Counted from the first letter of the stretch, positions 1 to 8,183 are shown. The stretch: DNA of 24,507 bases from Myxococcales bacterium (GCA_003153055.1 PMBV01000158.1:469-24975); one strand, 5' to 3'. A program made the numbers and translations. Notes: generated by a model not told the origin, from the letters alone.

Positions 1-1674
1 CGATACAACCAGAAGTACCCGACCAACCCCGACGAGATCGACGTGGCGTACCAGGCAGCGCTGGTCCTCTACGGTCGAAACCACTTCGTGGAGGCCGCCC
101 ATCGTTTCGGGGAGATCATCCTCAAGCACCCCGACGAGCGGCGATCTCAAGAGGCGGCCGATCTCTCGATGGCCGTGTTGGAGGAAAAGGAAGAGTGGGC
201 TGAGCTCAACGCGCTGGCTCGAGCGCTCAAGGCCAACACCCGGCTGGCGCGGCCAGGCACCGAGTTCACGCGGCGGGTCAATGCCATCGTCGAGGGGAGC
301 CAGTACAAGCTGGCCGACGAGGTCACCTACCGGAAGAAGAAGGACACCACCGGTGCCCTGGCCCAGTTTCTCGCCTTCGTCGACGAGTTCCCCCACTCCG
401 AGAATGCCGATCGGGCGCTGACCTACGCGATGTCCATCGCCAGTGAAGCGGGCCAGCTCGATACGGCGGCGGCCATCGGGGAGCGGCTGCTCAAGGCGTA
501 CCCCCAGACGATCTTCGACCTGCGGGTGAAATACGATCTCGCCAAGCTGTACGAGGAGCGCGCCGATTTTGGGCGGGCGGCGGCGATGTACGGAGATTTC
601 GTGGCCACGTACGACCTGGCCACCTCCGCCGTGCCTCATGGAGCGAAAGCCCCCAAGGACGAGAAGCAACGCAAGGAGCGCGAAGCACTGGTCGAGCGGT
701 GCACCGACAAGGCGGACAATTGGGTCCAAAACGCCCTCTTCAACGCCGGCCTCTGGCGCGAGGCGACCGGGGCCCTCGACGAGGCCATCGCGATCAAACA
801 GAGCTACGTGAAGCGCTTCAAAGATGCTCCTGATGCGCCACTCGTCGCGGCCGCGGCCGGCGCGCTGCTCGAGCGCCAAGGCAAGCTGGCCGAGGCCATC
901 AAGGTCAACGACGCCGTGCTCGCGACTTTCGGCAAGGACCCCCGGCTCGGCGACGGTAGAGTCCTCGAGTTGAGGTACCGTCAGCTCAAGCTCGAGGAGC
1001 AGCGGAAAAGCCTCCCCGACGTTGACCGGGCCGCCCGTGAGCTCATCGCCGCCTGGCCCAAGCTGAAAGAGGTCGACCGGCAGAGCCCTCAAGGACTCCT
1101 CGCGCTCGCCCACGCCCGCTTCGTGGTGCTGGAGCCCGCGTTTCGCGCCTACCAGGAGCTCAAGTTCAAGCGCTTCGCCACCTTCAAGGCCGACCGCGCA
1201 GCCAAAGAAAAGAAGCTGGCCGAGCTGGTCACGGCCTACACCGAGGTCATCCAGCAGGGAGACCCCGACTCTGGCATCGCTGCCCTCACGCGCATCGGCG
1301 AGCTCTACGGAGATTTCGCGGCGAACATCGGCGAGCTCCCCGACCCCCCAGGCCTCGACGACGACCAAGCGGCGCTGTTCCGCTCCGAGCTCGAGAGTCG
1401 CTACGTCTTCCCCGTGGAGCAGAAGGCCGTGGAGGCGCTCGAGAAGGCGCTGGCCAAGGCGTCCGAGCTCTCGGTGTACGGCGAGTGGGTGCTCCTCGCC
1501 CAGGAGCGGCTCAATCGCTTTCGCCCCGGAACCTACGGGAAGCCCCACGAGCTCGAGGTCCGCGCCCAGGAGCCCTTCGTTTCAGCGGGTCACGAGAGGG
1601 TCGAGCTCGCCCCAGCGGTGAGCACCGCGGGTCAACCTCCCAGGTCGTCCTCCGTCGCGGGAGGCGTGCCATGA
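1..1674 (+). CDS. Large TPR-type periplasmic protein, GltD/NfsD-like, 5' end missing
   Basis: The frame is open from base 1, so the gene starts upstream; 557 residues of the C-terminal part are visible. They form continuous amphipathic helical repeats of TPR type with Ala, Leu and Tyr at repeat positions (for example AALVLYGRNHFVEAAHRFGE and the later ALDEAIAIKQSYVKRF). I see no membrane segment and no catalytic motif. The tail, with ALEKALAKASELSVYGEW followed by LNRFRPGTYG, resembles my recollection of the end of myxobacterial AgmU/GltD proteins. The stop overlaps the next start as ATGA, so the pair is probably translationally coupled. In Myxococcus, GltD/AgmU is a large TPR protein of the gliding complex, reported in the periplasm. 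The GltD-like identity is inferred mainly from the four genes that follow. An unrelated TPR scaffold is the alternative. Confidence 0.7.
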   Translation, partial: RYNQKYPTNPDEIDVAYQAALVLYGRNHFVEAAHRFGEIILKHPDERRSQEAADLSMAVLEEKEEWAELNALARALKANTRLARPGTEFTRRVNAIVEGSQYKLADEVTYRKKKDTTGALAQFLAFVDEFPHSENADRALTYAMSIASEAGQLDTAAAIGERLLKAYPQTIFDLRVKYDLAKLYEERADFGRAAAMYGDFVATYDLATSAVPHGAKAPKDEKQRKEREALVERCTDKADNWVQNALFNAGLWREATGALDEAIAIKQSYVKRFKDAPDAPLVAAAAGALLERQGKLAEAIKVNDAVLATFGKDPRLGDGRVLELRYRQLKLEEQRKSLPDVDRAARELIAAWPKLKEVDRQSPQGLLALAHARFVVLEPAFRAYQELKFKRFATFKADRAAKEKKLAELVTAYTEVIQQGDPDSGIAALTRIGELYGDFAANIGELPDPPGLDDDQAALFRSELESRYVFPVEQKAVEALEKALAKASELSVYGEWVLLAQERLNRFRPGTYGKPHELEVRAQEPFVSAGHERVELAPAVSTAGQPPRSSSVAGGVP

Positions 1675-2816
1675 GCGTCCGGAGTCTCCTGTTGCTGCTG
1701 TCCTTGGGCGGCTGCGCAAGCCTCGGCCCCAGCGTCCAGCCCAGCCCCGGTGCGATCAAGGCTCCAGAGCGCTCGGCCCAGGAGATCGCGAATCAGGCCG
1801 CTGACGCCTTCGACGCGGGGCGGCTGGCTGAAGCGCAGGCGGCGTATGCCGAGCTGACGCTCAGGGCTCCGAACCTCGTGGCCGTGCAGTTCGACCTCGG
1901 CCTCATCGCCGAGCGGCAGGGCCGGCTCACCGAGGCCATCGAGCGCTACGAGGCCGCGCGGGCCCTCGACCCTCGGCACAAGCCTACGCTGCTGAACCTC
2001 GGCCGGGTCTCCAGCGCCGCGGGGCACCCAGAGGCCGCGGTCGCGCTCTACGAAGCGGCCTTGAAGCTCGCGGGGAACGAGAACGATCTCGAGCTCACCA
2101 ACAACCTCGCGGTGGCCTACCGACTGACCAAGCGCCTGGACGACGCCGAGCGCGCCGCTCAGAGGGTTCTCGCCCGGGCTCGGGACAACCCGCTCGCCTA
2201 CCAGACGCTCGCGCTGGTCGCCTATGACCGAGGCAGCTTCCGCCTGGCGGAGCTCCTCGCACTCCACGCCCAGCGTCTCGACGCCAGCGCCCCCGGGCCG
2301 GCCAACACGCTGGGCCTCATAGCGCTCGGGCGAGGCGAGCTTCGAGCGGCTCACGCCCACTTCCGCCGAGCGCTGGCGCTCGATGCGCGCTCGGTGCCGG
2401 CGCTGACCAACCTCGCCGCCCTGGCCCTGACCTACCGAGACTCCGCCGGTGCCGAGCGGGTGCTCCGTACTCTGGTCGAGCTCGAGCCCACGAGCGTCGA
2501 GGGGCTCATCTCCCTCGGCTGGGCGCTCCAGGGCCAGCCACGGAAGAGCACGGAGGCGGGGCGAGCCTTCGAGCAGGCCTTGGCGCTTCAGCCCGATCGC
2601 GTCGAGGCGCTGTGCGGAGCAGCCTGGGCTTTCTCTTCTGACCGGGCGAGCTGGGAGAAGTCGTTCGGGTACTTCGAGCGGTGCCGGGCGTCACCGCGCA
2701 CCTCCGAGGCTGATCGCCTCGCTCTCGACACCAAGGTGAAGAGTCTCCGGGCGCTCCAGCTGTCGGGCCCGAGCACCAACGCTCCGTCGCCCCGAGGTGG
2801 GAGTGACAGCCCATGA
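1671..2816 (+). CDS. TPR outer-membrane lipoprotein, GltE/NfsE-like
   Basis: The start is the ATG at 1671, which overlaps the upstream stop (ATGA). It gives 381 residues opening with a lipoprotein signal peptide, MSVRSLLLLLSLGGC, with the lipobox Cys at residue 15. Ala follows the Cys, not Asp, so outer-membrane sorting is expected. A longer in-frame start at 1485 lies inside the upstream gene and would hide the signal. From about residue 35 to 350 there are eight or nine TPR units, for example LGLIAERQGRLTEAIERYEA and LGLIALGRGELRAAHAHFRR. It has no enzyme motif and is probably a scaffold in an envelope complex. The lipoprotein-plus-TPR architecture and its place between the large TPR protein and the small exported protein match GltE of the gliding machinery and NfsE of the spore-coat machinery. 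The sequence alone does not say which. Confidence 0.75.
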   Translation: MSVRSLLLLLSLGGCASLGPSVQPSPGAIKAPERSAQEIANQAADAFDAGRLAEAQAAYAELTLRAPNLVAVQFDLGLIAERQGRLTEAIERYEAARALDPRHKPTLLNLGRVSSAAGHPEAAVALYEAALKLAGNENDLELTNNLAVAYRLTKRLDDAERAAQRVLARARDNPLAYQTLALVAYDRGSFRLAELLALHAQRLDASAPGPANTLGLIALGRGELRAAHAHFRRALALDARSVPALTNLAALALTYRDSAGAERVLRTLVELEPTSVEGLISLGWALQGQPRKSTEAGRAFEQALALQPDRVEALCGAAWAFSSDRASWEKSFGYFERCRASPRTSEADRLALDTKVKSLRALQLSGPSTNAPSPRGGSDSP

Positions 2817-2867
2817 CGAAACTCCTAGTCTTCGCGCCGTCTTGAGGAACCGTGGTAGGGGTAACTG

Positions 2868-3128
2868 ATGCGATTGTGGAAGCCAGCTCTCGTGGCGTTG
2901 GCGCTCGCCGCTCCGGCCTTGGCCGAGGAGCGCGTCATTCGCGAAGCCGACAAGACCATCGTCAAAAAGAAGACGGTGATCGATTTTAGCGACGTCGCGG
3001 TGGAAGGCGAGCTCACCAAGCCCGAGGGCAGCTACTCGGTGTCGAAGCGGAAGACGACCTTCAAGACGCTGATCCGCGTGAGAGACACATTCACCCCCGA
3101 GCTGAGGAAGTCCGTCGAGAACCTCTGA
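2868..3128 (+). CDS. Small exported protein, GltF/NfsF-position
   Basis: This 86-residue protein starts at ATG 2868, preceded by a good ribosome site (GTAGGGG at about 2855-2861). Residues 1-19 form a Sec signal peptide, MRLWKPALVALALAAPALA, with an AxA cleavage site before EERV. The mature part of about 67 residues is highly charged, rich in Lys, Arg and Glu, with a conserved-looking end (RVRDTFTPELRKSVENL). It has no Cys and no membrane helix, so a small soluble periplasmic protein is likely. It sits between the TPR lipoprotein and the FHA protein, the slot of gltF in Myxococcus gliding clusters. The molecular role of that family is not known to me, so only the position and export are firm. 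Confidence 0.7.
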   Translation: MRLWKPALVALALAAPALAEERVIREADKTIVKKKTVIDFSDVAVEGELTKPEGSYSVSKRKTTFKTLIRVRDTFTPELRKSVENL

Positions 3129-3138
3129 ATCGTCTCCC

Positions 3139-4860
3139 ATGGCGCAGAAGACCACCATCACCCTCGACGTGACCGGTCCCGACGGCGTGACGACGAGCAC
3201 GTCGTCACACGAGGAAAGCCTCATCATCGGCTCCGGCGCTGGGGCAGCGCTCCAGGTCGTCGATCCGCTGATCTCGAGCCTGCACTGCATGCTCAAGCTG
3301 GAGCGAGGGCGAGTGACGGTGATCGACCTGGGCTCGGCCTCGGGCACTCGGGTTCGAGACCGGGTGATTCGTGAACCGGTGGTACTCGAGTCTGGCGAGA
3401 CCATCGCCATGGGGGCATCGAAGATCCGCGTCAGCGTCGACGGCTCGAGCGCCCAGCCGTCGCCCCTGCGCGTCGTCGCCTCTCCGGTGGAGCACGCGCC
3501 GGAGCCTCGCGGGCGCTCCGAGGCTCCGACCGAGCGGGACAGGATCCTCCAGGTGATCGTTCGATGGGGTGCGACCGTGCTCGACTCGCGCCTCGTCGCC
3601 GAGAAGACCTGGGTCACCATCGGAGACGGGCCGGAGTGCGACCACCTGGTGCCTGAGGCAGGGCCACGGTTCGAACTGGCCCGTGCGAGCGGAACCGCCA
3701 TCACGGTGCGGGTCCCTGCCTCGGCGGAGATCGAGGTCGCCACCTGGGGCGACGAACCTCGCGGCGGTTCGGCCTTGCGGGCCCAGGGCCGGCTCGTGAC
3801 CGGGGCACCGGGCGAGGTCATCGAGCTGGGCTTGCGTGAGCGCGCCAAGGTCCAGGTGGGTGGGCTCTCCTTCGACCTCGGCTTCGTGCGCCCGCCGACG
3901 CACGCGCTGGCCGTGCCCCTCGGCGACCGCGACTTCACTTTCTTCAAGATCGTCTGCATCTGTCTCCTGAGCTTCTTGGCGCTGGTGGCAGCCATCGCGG
4001 TGACCCCGCTGTCAGAGGGCAGCGAAGGTGACGATCTCTTCGCCAACCCGTCGCGCTACGTGAACCTGGTGGTGAAGCCCGAGAGGCCTCAGGCGTTGTC
4101 GAAGCTCAAAGAGCTCGCCCAGGCCCGCCAGCGTGCCAAGGAGCAGGAGGGCACCTTCGGCAAGCAGGAGGCCCAACGGCGCGAGGCTGACCCCTCACGG
4201 CGAGGCGCGGCCCTGGTCGACCCCAACAAGCGCGAAGAGGATCGACGCAAGGTGAGCCTGCTGATGGCCGGCATGTTCGGTGGCGGCGCATCGTCGAGCG
4301 TGTTTGGCCCTGGTGGCCTGGGGACTGGCATCAACAACGCGCTCGGTGGGCTCAAAGGCGGAGCCGGTGTGGGAGACGCGCAGGGCCTCGGAGGTCTGGG
4401 TGCCCGCGGAGCCGGGAGCGGAGGGGGAGGCACGGGGCTGGGGTTGGGTGGCCTGGGCACGCGAGGTGGTGGTCCCGGTGGCTCAGGAACACTCGAGTTG
4501 GGCGGCCGAGGCAAAGACACCACCCGCATCATCCCCGGGAAGACCACCATCGTCGGAGCCCTCGACCGCGAGGTGATCATGAAGGTGATCAAGCGCCATC
4601 AGAACGAGATCAAGTTTTGCTACGAGGCAGAGCTCCAGAAGCACCCCGAGCTGGCCGGGAAGGTCGCCGTCGCGTGGACCATCGACCCCAAGGGCCTGGT
4701 GGCGGACGCCAACGTGAGCGAATCATCGATGGGGAACGCCAATGTCGAGAGCTGCATCCTCGAGCGCATTCGCCGCTGGAAGTTCCCCGAGCCCGAAGGC
4801 GGGGGCGTGGTGGCGGTCACCTTCCCGTGGATTTTCAAGGTGGCCGGTGACGGTGAATAG
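3139..4860 (+). CDS. FHA / transmembrane / Gly-rich / AgmX-PglI C-terminal domain protein, GltG/NfsG-like
   Basis: This 573-residue protein has ordered segments. An FHA-like domain covers about residues 25-100 (SxxH at 46-49, GSASGTRVR at 65-73). A second, more degenerate FHA-like beta region covers about 135-252. One transmembrane helix lies at about 267-290 (FFKIVCICLLSFLALVAAIA), followed by a charged helix at 315-372 and a Gly-rich linker at about 380-458. The C-terminal domain (about 478-567) is the AgmX/PglI or 'myxo_SS_tail' type, TonB-like, with FCYE (Cys494) and SCI (Cys539), a likely disulfide pair. The expected topology is a cytoplasmic FHA part and a periplasmic tail. In Myxococcus, GltG has this architecture and links the inner-membrane motor to periplasmic and outer-membrane partners. 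The first FHA lacks the usual phosphothreonine-binding Arg (GSGAG in place of GR). The next gene overlaps its end by 14 bases. Confidence 0.82.
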   Translation: MAQKTTITLDVTGPDGVTTSTSSHEESLIIGSGAGAALQVVDPLISSLHCMLKLERGRVTVIDLGSASGTRVRDRVIREPVVLESGETIAMGASKIRVSVDGSSAQPSPLRVVASPVEHAPEPRGRSEAPTERDRILQVIVRWGATVLDSRLVAEKTWVTIGDGPECDHLVPEAGPRFELARASGTAITVRVPASAEIEVATWGDEPRGGSALRAQGRLVTGAPGEVIELGLRERAKVQVGGLSFDLGFVRPPTHALAVPLGDRDFTFFKIVCICLLSFLALVAAIAVTPLSEGSEGDDLFANPSRYVNLVVKPERPQALSKLKELAQARQRAKEQEGTFGKQEAQRREADPSRRGAALVDPNKREEDRRKVSLLMAGMFGGGASSSVFGPGGLGTGINNALGGLKGGAGVGDAQGLGGLGARGAGSGGGGTGLGLGGLGTRGGGPGGSGTLELGGRGKDTTRIIPGKTTIVGALDREVIMKVIKRHQNEIKFCYEAELQKHPELAGKVAVAWTIDPKGLVADANVSESSMGNANVESCILERIRRWKFPEPEGGGVVAVTFPWIFKVAGDGE

Positions 4861-5461
4861 CGCCAATCGCCTGAGCGCTGGTGCGCTCCTCACGGCCCTC
4901 CTGGTGGCTTCGACGGCCATCGCGGCGACGCCCCCCGAGGGCGTGCCCCTCGCGGTTCGCCGGGGCTTCTTCACCGACACCGACATCGGCGGCTTCTTCA
5001 CTGTCGGGGGCGACAACGGCTACTCCAACCTCCAGAGCTACCTGCAGCTCGGCGTGGGCTACCAGCTCACGATCGCCGGTGGCGCGGGCCTCGTGCCCTT
5101 CGGGCTCCAGTTCGGGGTCGGCGCCAATGGCCAGAACTGCTGGGCCGGGCTTCTGGCCGACGGCACGTGCGCCAGCGCCGACAGCTTCACCGTGAGCTTC
5201 CTCACAGCCAGCGTGGGGTACCTGTTTCGAGTGATCGATCAACTGTATCTGGGCCCCAAGGTGCTCGCCGGTGGAGCCCTCCTCGACCCCGAGCCGGTGG
5301 CCAAGGTGCGGTCCGCGGCCATCGTCGGCGGGGCGCTGAGCCTCGAGTACGCCACCAACATGGATCACTTCTCGGTCGGCCTCGAGGTCTCGTACCGGTT
5401 GGTGCTCGGCCCCAAGATCTCGGCCATCGCGATCTACCCTCGGGTCCAGTACACCTTCTGA
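4847..5461 (+). CDS. Outer-membrane beta-barrel protein, GltH/NfsH-like
   Basis: I chose the GTG at 4847 because an AAGG lies 6 bases before it. GTG 4853 is possible, and the longer start at 4742 sits deep inside the previous gene. The product is 204 residues. A signal peptide runs to about residue 26 (LLTALLVASTAIA), then come alternating amphipathic strands rich in Gly, Tyr and Leu (for example SNLQSYLQLGVGYQLTIAGG and FSVGLEVSYRLVLG). The protein ends in YTF, an aromatic C-terminus typical of BAM-assembled barrels. Two Cys residues lie close together in one loop (QNCWAGLLADGTCAS). It resembles a small OmpW/OmpA-like barrel. Its place after the FHA protein matches GltH/NfsH, the barrel components of the Glt and Nfs complexes. 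The barrel call is fairly firm; the Glt/Nfs role is by context. Confidence 0.7.
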   Translation: MTVNSANRLSAGALLTALLVASTAIAATPPEGVPLAVRRGFFTDTDIGGFFTVGGDNGYSNLQSYLQLGVGYQLTIAGGAGLVPFGLQFGVGANGQNCWAGLLADGTCASADSFTVSFLTASVGYLFRVIDQLYLGPKVLAGGALLDPEPVAKVRSAAIVGGALSLEYATNMDHFSVGLEVSYRLVLGPKISAIAIYPRVQYTF

Positions 5462-5512
5462 GCCGCGCGCCACGGGCGAGACAGCACCTCGGCTTTCGTC
5501 TACATCGCGGGC

Positions 5513-6547
5513 ATGGCGATCGATCTCTACGGGCTCTCTCGCGTCGTCGGTGAGGTGGGCGTGTTGCCCCAGCGGGCGCAGCAGCTCGACCCGACACTTC
5601 CGCTGAGGCCTGGAGAGCTGCTGGTCGACGTGGAGAGCCTCAACATCGACGCGGCGTCGTTCAAGCAGCTCAAGGACGAGGCCCGGGGAGACGCCGGCGG
5701 CATCGTCGATCGCATCCGCGCCATCGTGAGCCAGCGAGGCAAGATGCAGAACCCGGTCACGGGCTCGGGGGGCATGTTGATCGGCCGAGTGGCCGAGGTG
5801 ACGCCGGAGCACCCGGCCGCCAAGGAGCTGCGGGTGGGAGATCGTCTCGCGACCCTGGTGAGCCTGACCCTCACCCCGTTGGTGCTGCGGGAGGTGCGGG
5901 CGATCCACCCGGCCATCGATCGCGTCGACGTCAGGGGGCACGCGATCCTCTTTCCCACGGGCCTCTTCGCCAAGCTGCCAGACGATCTCCCCGACGCGCT
6001 CTCGCTCGCGGCGCTGGACGTCTGCGGCGCACCGGCGCTCGTGGCTCGGTACGTGAAGCCCGGAATGCGGGTGCTGGTGCTGGGGTCGGGCAAGAGCGGC
6101 ACCCTCTGCCTCGCCCAGGCCAGGCAGAGCTTGGGAGGCCACGGCCAGCTCATCGCCGTCGATCTCTCCCAGCAGGCGCTCGACCCTCTGGGGAAGGCAG
6201 GCCTGTATGACGAGGCGATCGCCCTCGATGCGACCCGGGCCATCGACGTGCTGGCAGCGGTGGAGCGAGCCACCGCGGGCCACCTCGCCGACCTCGTCAT
6301 CAACTGCGCGTCGGTGCCCAACACCGAGATGGCGTCCATCCTCTCCACTCGCGATGGCGGTACGGTGATCTTCTTCTCCATGGCCACCAGCTTCACCGCC
6401 GCGGCGCTGGGCGCTGAAGGCGTGGGCAAAGACGTTCAGATGATCGTCGGCAACGGGTACGTGCCCCGCCACGCCGAGCTGACCCTCGAGCTCCTGCGAG
6501 CGCACCGGCCACTTCGCGAGCTCTTCGAACGCAAGTACGGAGCCTGA
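5513..6547 (+). CDS. kdd: L-erythro-3,5-diaminohexanoate dehydrogenase-like (zinc-less MDR fold)
   Basis: The 344-residue protein resembles Kdd (EC 1.4.1.11), which oxidatively deaminates L-erythro-3,5-diaminohexanoate to 5-amino-3-oxohexanoate with NAD(P) in lysine fermentation. Family-like stretches are YGLSRVVGEVGVLPQRA (residues 6-22), VESLNIDAASFKQLK (40-54), NPVTGSGGMLIGRV (80-93) and ALDVCGAPALVARY (167-180). The Rossmann loop is VLGSGKSG (189-196), and a late GNGY motif is at 313-316. It has medium-chain dehydrogenase layout without the zinc-ligand pattern of alcohol dehydrogenases. Other lysine-fermentation genes (kamA, kamDE, kce, kal) are not in the window, so it stands alone and its substrate here is uncertain. 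It ends 4 bases before the convergent DsrE gene. A TACAT box at 5501-5505 is close upstream of the ATG, which might mean a leaderless message. A generic quinone-oxidoreductase-like enzyme is the alternative. Confidence 0.75.
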   Translation: MAIDLYGLSRVVGEVGVLPQRAQQLDPTLPLRPGELLVDVESLNIDAASFKQLKDEARGDAGGIVDRIRAIVSQRGKMQNPVTGSGGMLIGRVAEVTPEHPAAKELRVGDRLATLVSLTLTPLVLREVRAIHPAIDRVDVRGHAILFPTGLFAKLPDDLPDALSLAALDVCGAPALVARYVKPGMRVLVLGSGKSGTLCLAQARQSLGGHGQLIAVDLSQQALDPLGKAGLYDEAIALDATRAIDVLAAVERATAGHLADLVINCASVPNTEMASILSTRDGGTVIFFSMATSFTAAALGAEGVGKDVQMIVGNGYVPRHAELTLELLRAHRPLRELFERKYGA

Positions 6548-6551
6548 CGCC

Positions 6552-6956
6552 TCAGAACTGGAAGCGATCGGCGATTCCGGCGGTGCGCTGGAGGATCGAG
6601 ACCCATCCGATGAGGGCGTCGACCTTCGGCTCGACCTCCGGGGGCATGAGGCCGATGGAGGCCATCGATGCCGTGCAGGCGAACAGCGTCGCCAGCCCCG
6701 AGTCGCGCACCACGTCGAGGAGTTGCCGCGCCGTGGGTACACCCCGCAGCTCCATCGTCGCCGCCACGTCCTCCCGCTCGAAATCCGGCTCGTCCAAGGT
6801 ACCCCTCACCAGCCGCTCCAACGCCCACCAGAAGAAGTACAGCTCGACCTTCCGGCCTGACGCGACCGCGGCCGCCGCCACCGCCAGGCCCTGGTGGAAC
6901 GCATCATATTCCGCGCGATGGAGGAAGATGAGGACCGGAGTCTGGGCAGTCGTCAT
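6552..6956 (-). CDS. DsrE/DsrF-like family protein
   Basis: The product is 134 residues from the ATG at 6956. That start is supported by the purine-rich ribosome site AAAAGGGGG just upstream (plus-strand 6959-6967). A longer start at 7037 would add 27 low-complexity residues beyond that site. The protein opens with a beta strand (TPVLIFLHRAEYDAFHQG), then a helix rich in Ala, a strand VELYFFWWALERLV, and a conserved-type Cys94 in LFACTAS near the end of the fold. This is the DsrE-like sandwich, whose members include sulfur-relay and persulfide-carrying proteins and many of unknown role. No dsrF/dsrH/tusA partner is adjacent. It is divergent from the mevalonate operon with about 150 bases between. 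The family call is fairly secure; the function is not known. Confidence 0.7.
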   Translation of the reverse strand: MTTAQTPVLIFLHRAEYDAFHQGLAVAAAAVASGRKVELYFFWWALERLVRGTLDEPDFEREDVAATMELRGVPTARQLLDVVRDSGLATLFACTASMASIGLMPPEVEPKVDALIGWVSILQRTAGIADRFQF

Positions 6957-7108
6957 GGCCCCCTTTTCTGTCACGGAGTGGGAACTCACCCCAGAAAAGC
7001 GACCGATTGACTCGCCACCCTGACCGTTCGATGGCATTTGTAAGTGAATTCATGGATTTACGGTGGAATTCTCGAGGGATTTCTTGGTAGGAGCGAAGTG
7101 GGACCGAG
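6957..7108. promoter_or_regulatory. Divergent intergenic region between DsrE-like gene and mevalonate operon
   Basis: These 152 bases separate two divergent starts and are clearly richer in A/T than the surrounding genes, especially 7030-7090. Two GAATTC hexamers lie exactly 20 bases apart (7046-7051 and 7066-7071), each within GTGAATTC or GTGGAATTC. They are two helical turns apart, a spacing often seen for a dimeric or cooperative regulator. A GGAG sequence lies at about 7090-7093, 15 bases before the idi start. I could not pick convincing -35/-10 pairs. That promoters for both directions lie here follows from gene orientation, not from a recognised motif. Confidence 0.4.
6959..6967 (-). 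promoter_or_regulatory. Ribosome binding site that fixes the DsrE-like gene start
   Basis: Read on the minus strand, AAAAGGGGG lies directly before CC and the ATG at 6956. It is the only strong Shine-Dalgarno-like stretch near this gene, and it favours the 134-residue start over the start at 7037. Confidence 0.55.
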
Positions 7109-8183
7109 ATGAGCGACGACACGACAGCCAAGCGGAAGGACGCACATCTTGATCTGTGCGCCACCGAGGAGGTCGCTCCCAGAGAGAACTCGACGCTCCT
7201 CGACCAGGTGCATCTGGTGCACTGCGCCATGCCCGAGCTCTCGGTGGCCGAGGTCGATCTCTCGTTCCGGTTGTTCGGCAAGACGCTCAAGGCCCCGCTG
7301 CTGGTGACGGGCATGACGGGCGGCACCGAGCGAGCGGGGAAGGTGAACCGAGAGCTGGCGCAGATCGCCGAGGAGCTCGGAGTGGCCTTCGGCGTCGGCA
7401 GTCAGCGGGCCATGGCTGAGCGGCCCGAGCTCACCTCGACCTTCGACGTGCGGCCGGTGGCCCCCACGACCGTGGTGGTGGGGAACATCGGGCTGGCCCA
7501 GGCTGCGCGGCTGGGGCTCGACGCGGTGCGACGGCTGGGTGACGCCATCGGCGCCGACGGCATCGCCTTGCATTTGAACCCCGGGCAAGAGCTCTCCCAG
7601 CCCGAAGGCGACCGGGACTTCCGGCAGGGCTACGAGACCGTGAGCCGGCTGGTGAGGGCCTACGGCGATCGGCTGCTTGTCAAGGAGACGGGCTGTGGGC
7701 TGTCTCCCGAGGTGGCTCGCCGACTGGTCGACTGTGGCGTGCGGCACCTCGACGTGTCGGGGTTGGGTGGCACGTCGTGGGTGCGGGTCGAGCAGTTGCG
7801 GAGTGACGGCGTCGCCCGCGATGTCGGGGCTCAGTTCTCGTCGTGGGGCATTCCCACCGCCGCGGCGGTTGCCTCGGTGCGGCGAACGGTCGGGCCCCAG
7901 GTGACCATCATCGCTGCTGGCGGTATTCGCACCGGCCTCGACGTCGCGCGGGCCCTCGCGCTGGGCGCGGACCTCGGAGGCCTGGCGCTCCCGCTGTTCC
8001 AGGCCCAGCAGCAGGGCGGCGTGGAGGCGATCAGGGCTGCGATGCAAACCATCATCACGGGCCTGACGCAGGCGCTGGTGTTGACAGGAAGTCGTACGCC
8101 GGCGGACCTGAGGAAGCGCCCCAAGGTCCTCACCGGTGAGCTCAAAGAGTGGCTGTCGGCCTTGAATGACCAGGAGAGAACCC

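Noticed and set aside
1485..1670. Upstream start of the TPR lipoprotein gene
   Set aside because: It lies within the preceding gene and would bury the lipobox signal peptide; ATG 1671 gives a perfect lipoprotein signal.
2691..4046. 451-residue minus-strand open frame
   Set aside because: Covers the FHA gene in antisense; Ser/Arg/Thr-rich with no domain.
4380..4512. Gly-rich DNA in the FHA gene as a possible satellite or recombination repeat
   Set aside because: It encodes an irregular Gly-rich linker in frame, typical of AgmX/PglI-type proteins; there is no exact tandem unit.
4835..6742. 635-residue open frame on the minus strand
   Set aside because: Opposite the barrel and kdd genes, which carry clear family sequence. 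The antisense frame is His/Arg-rich with no domain.
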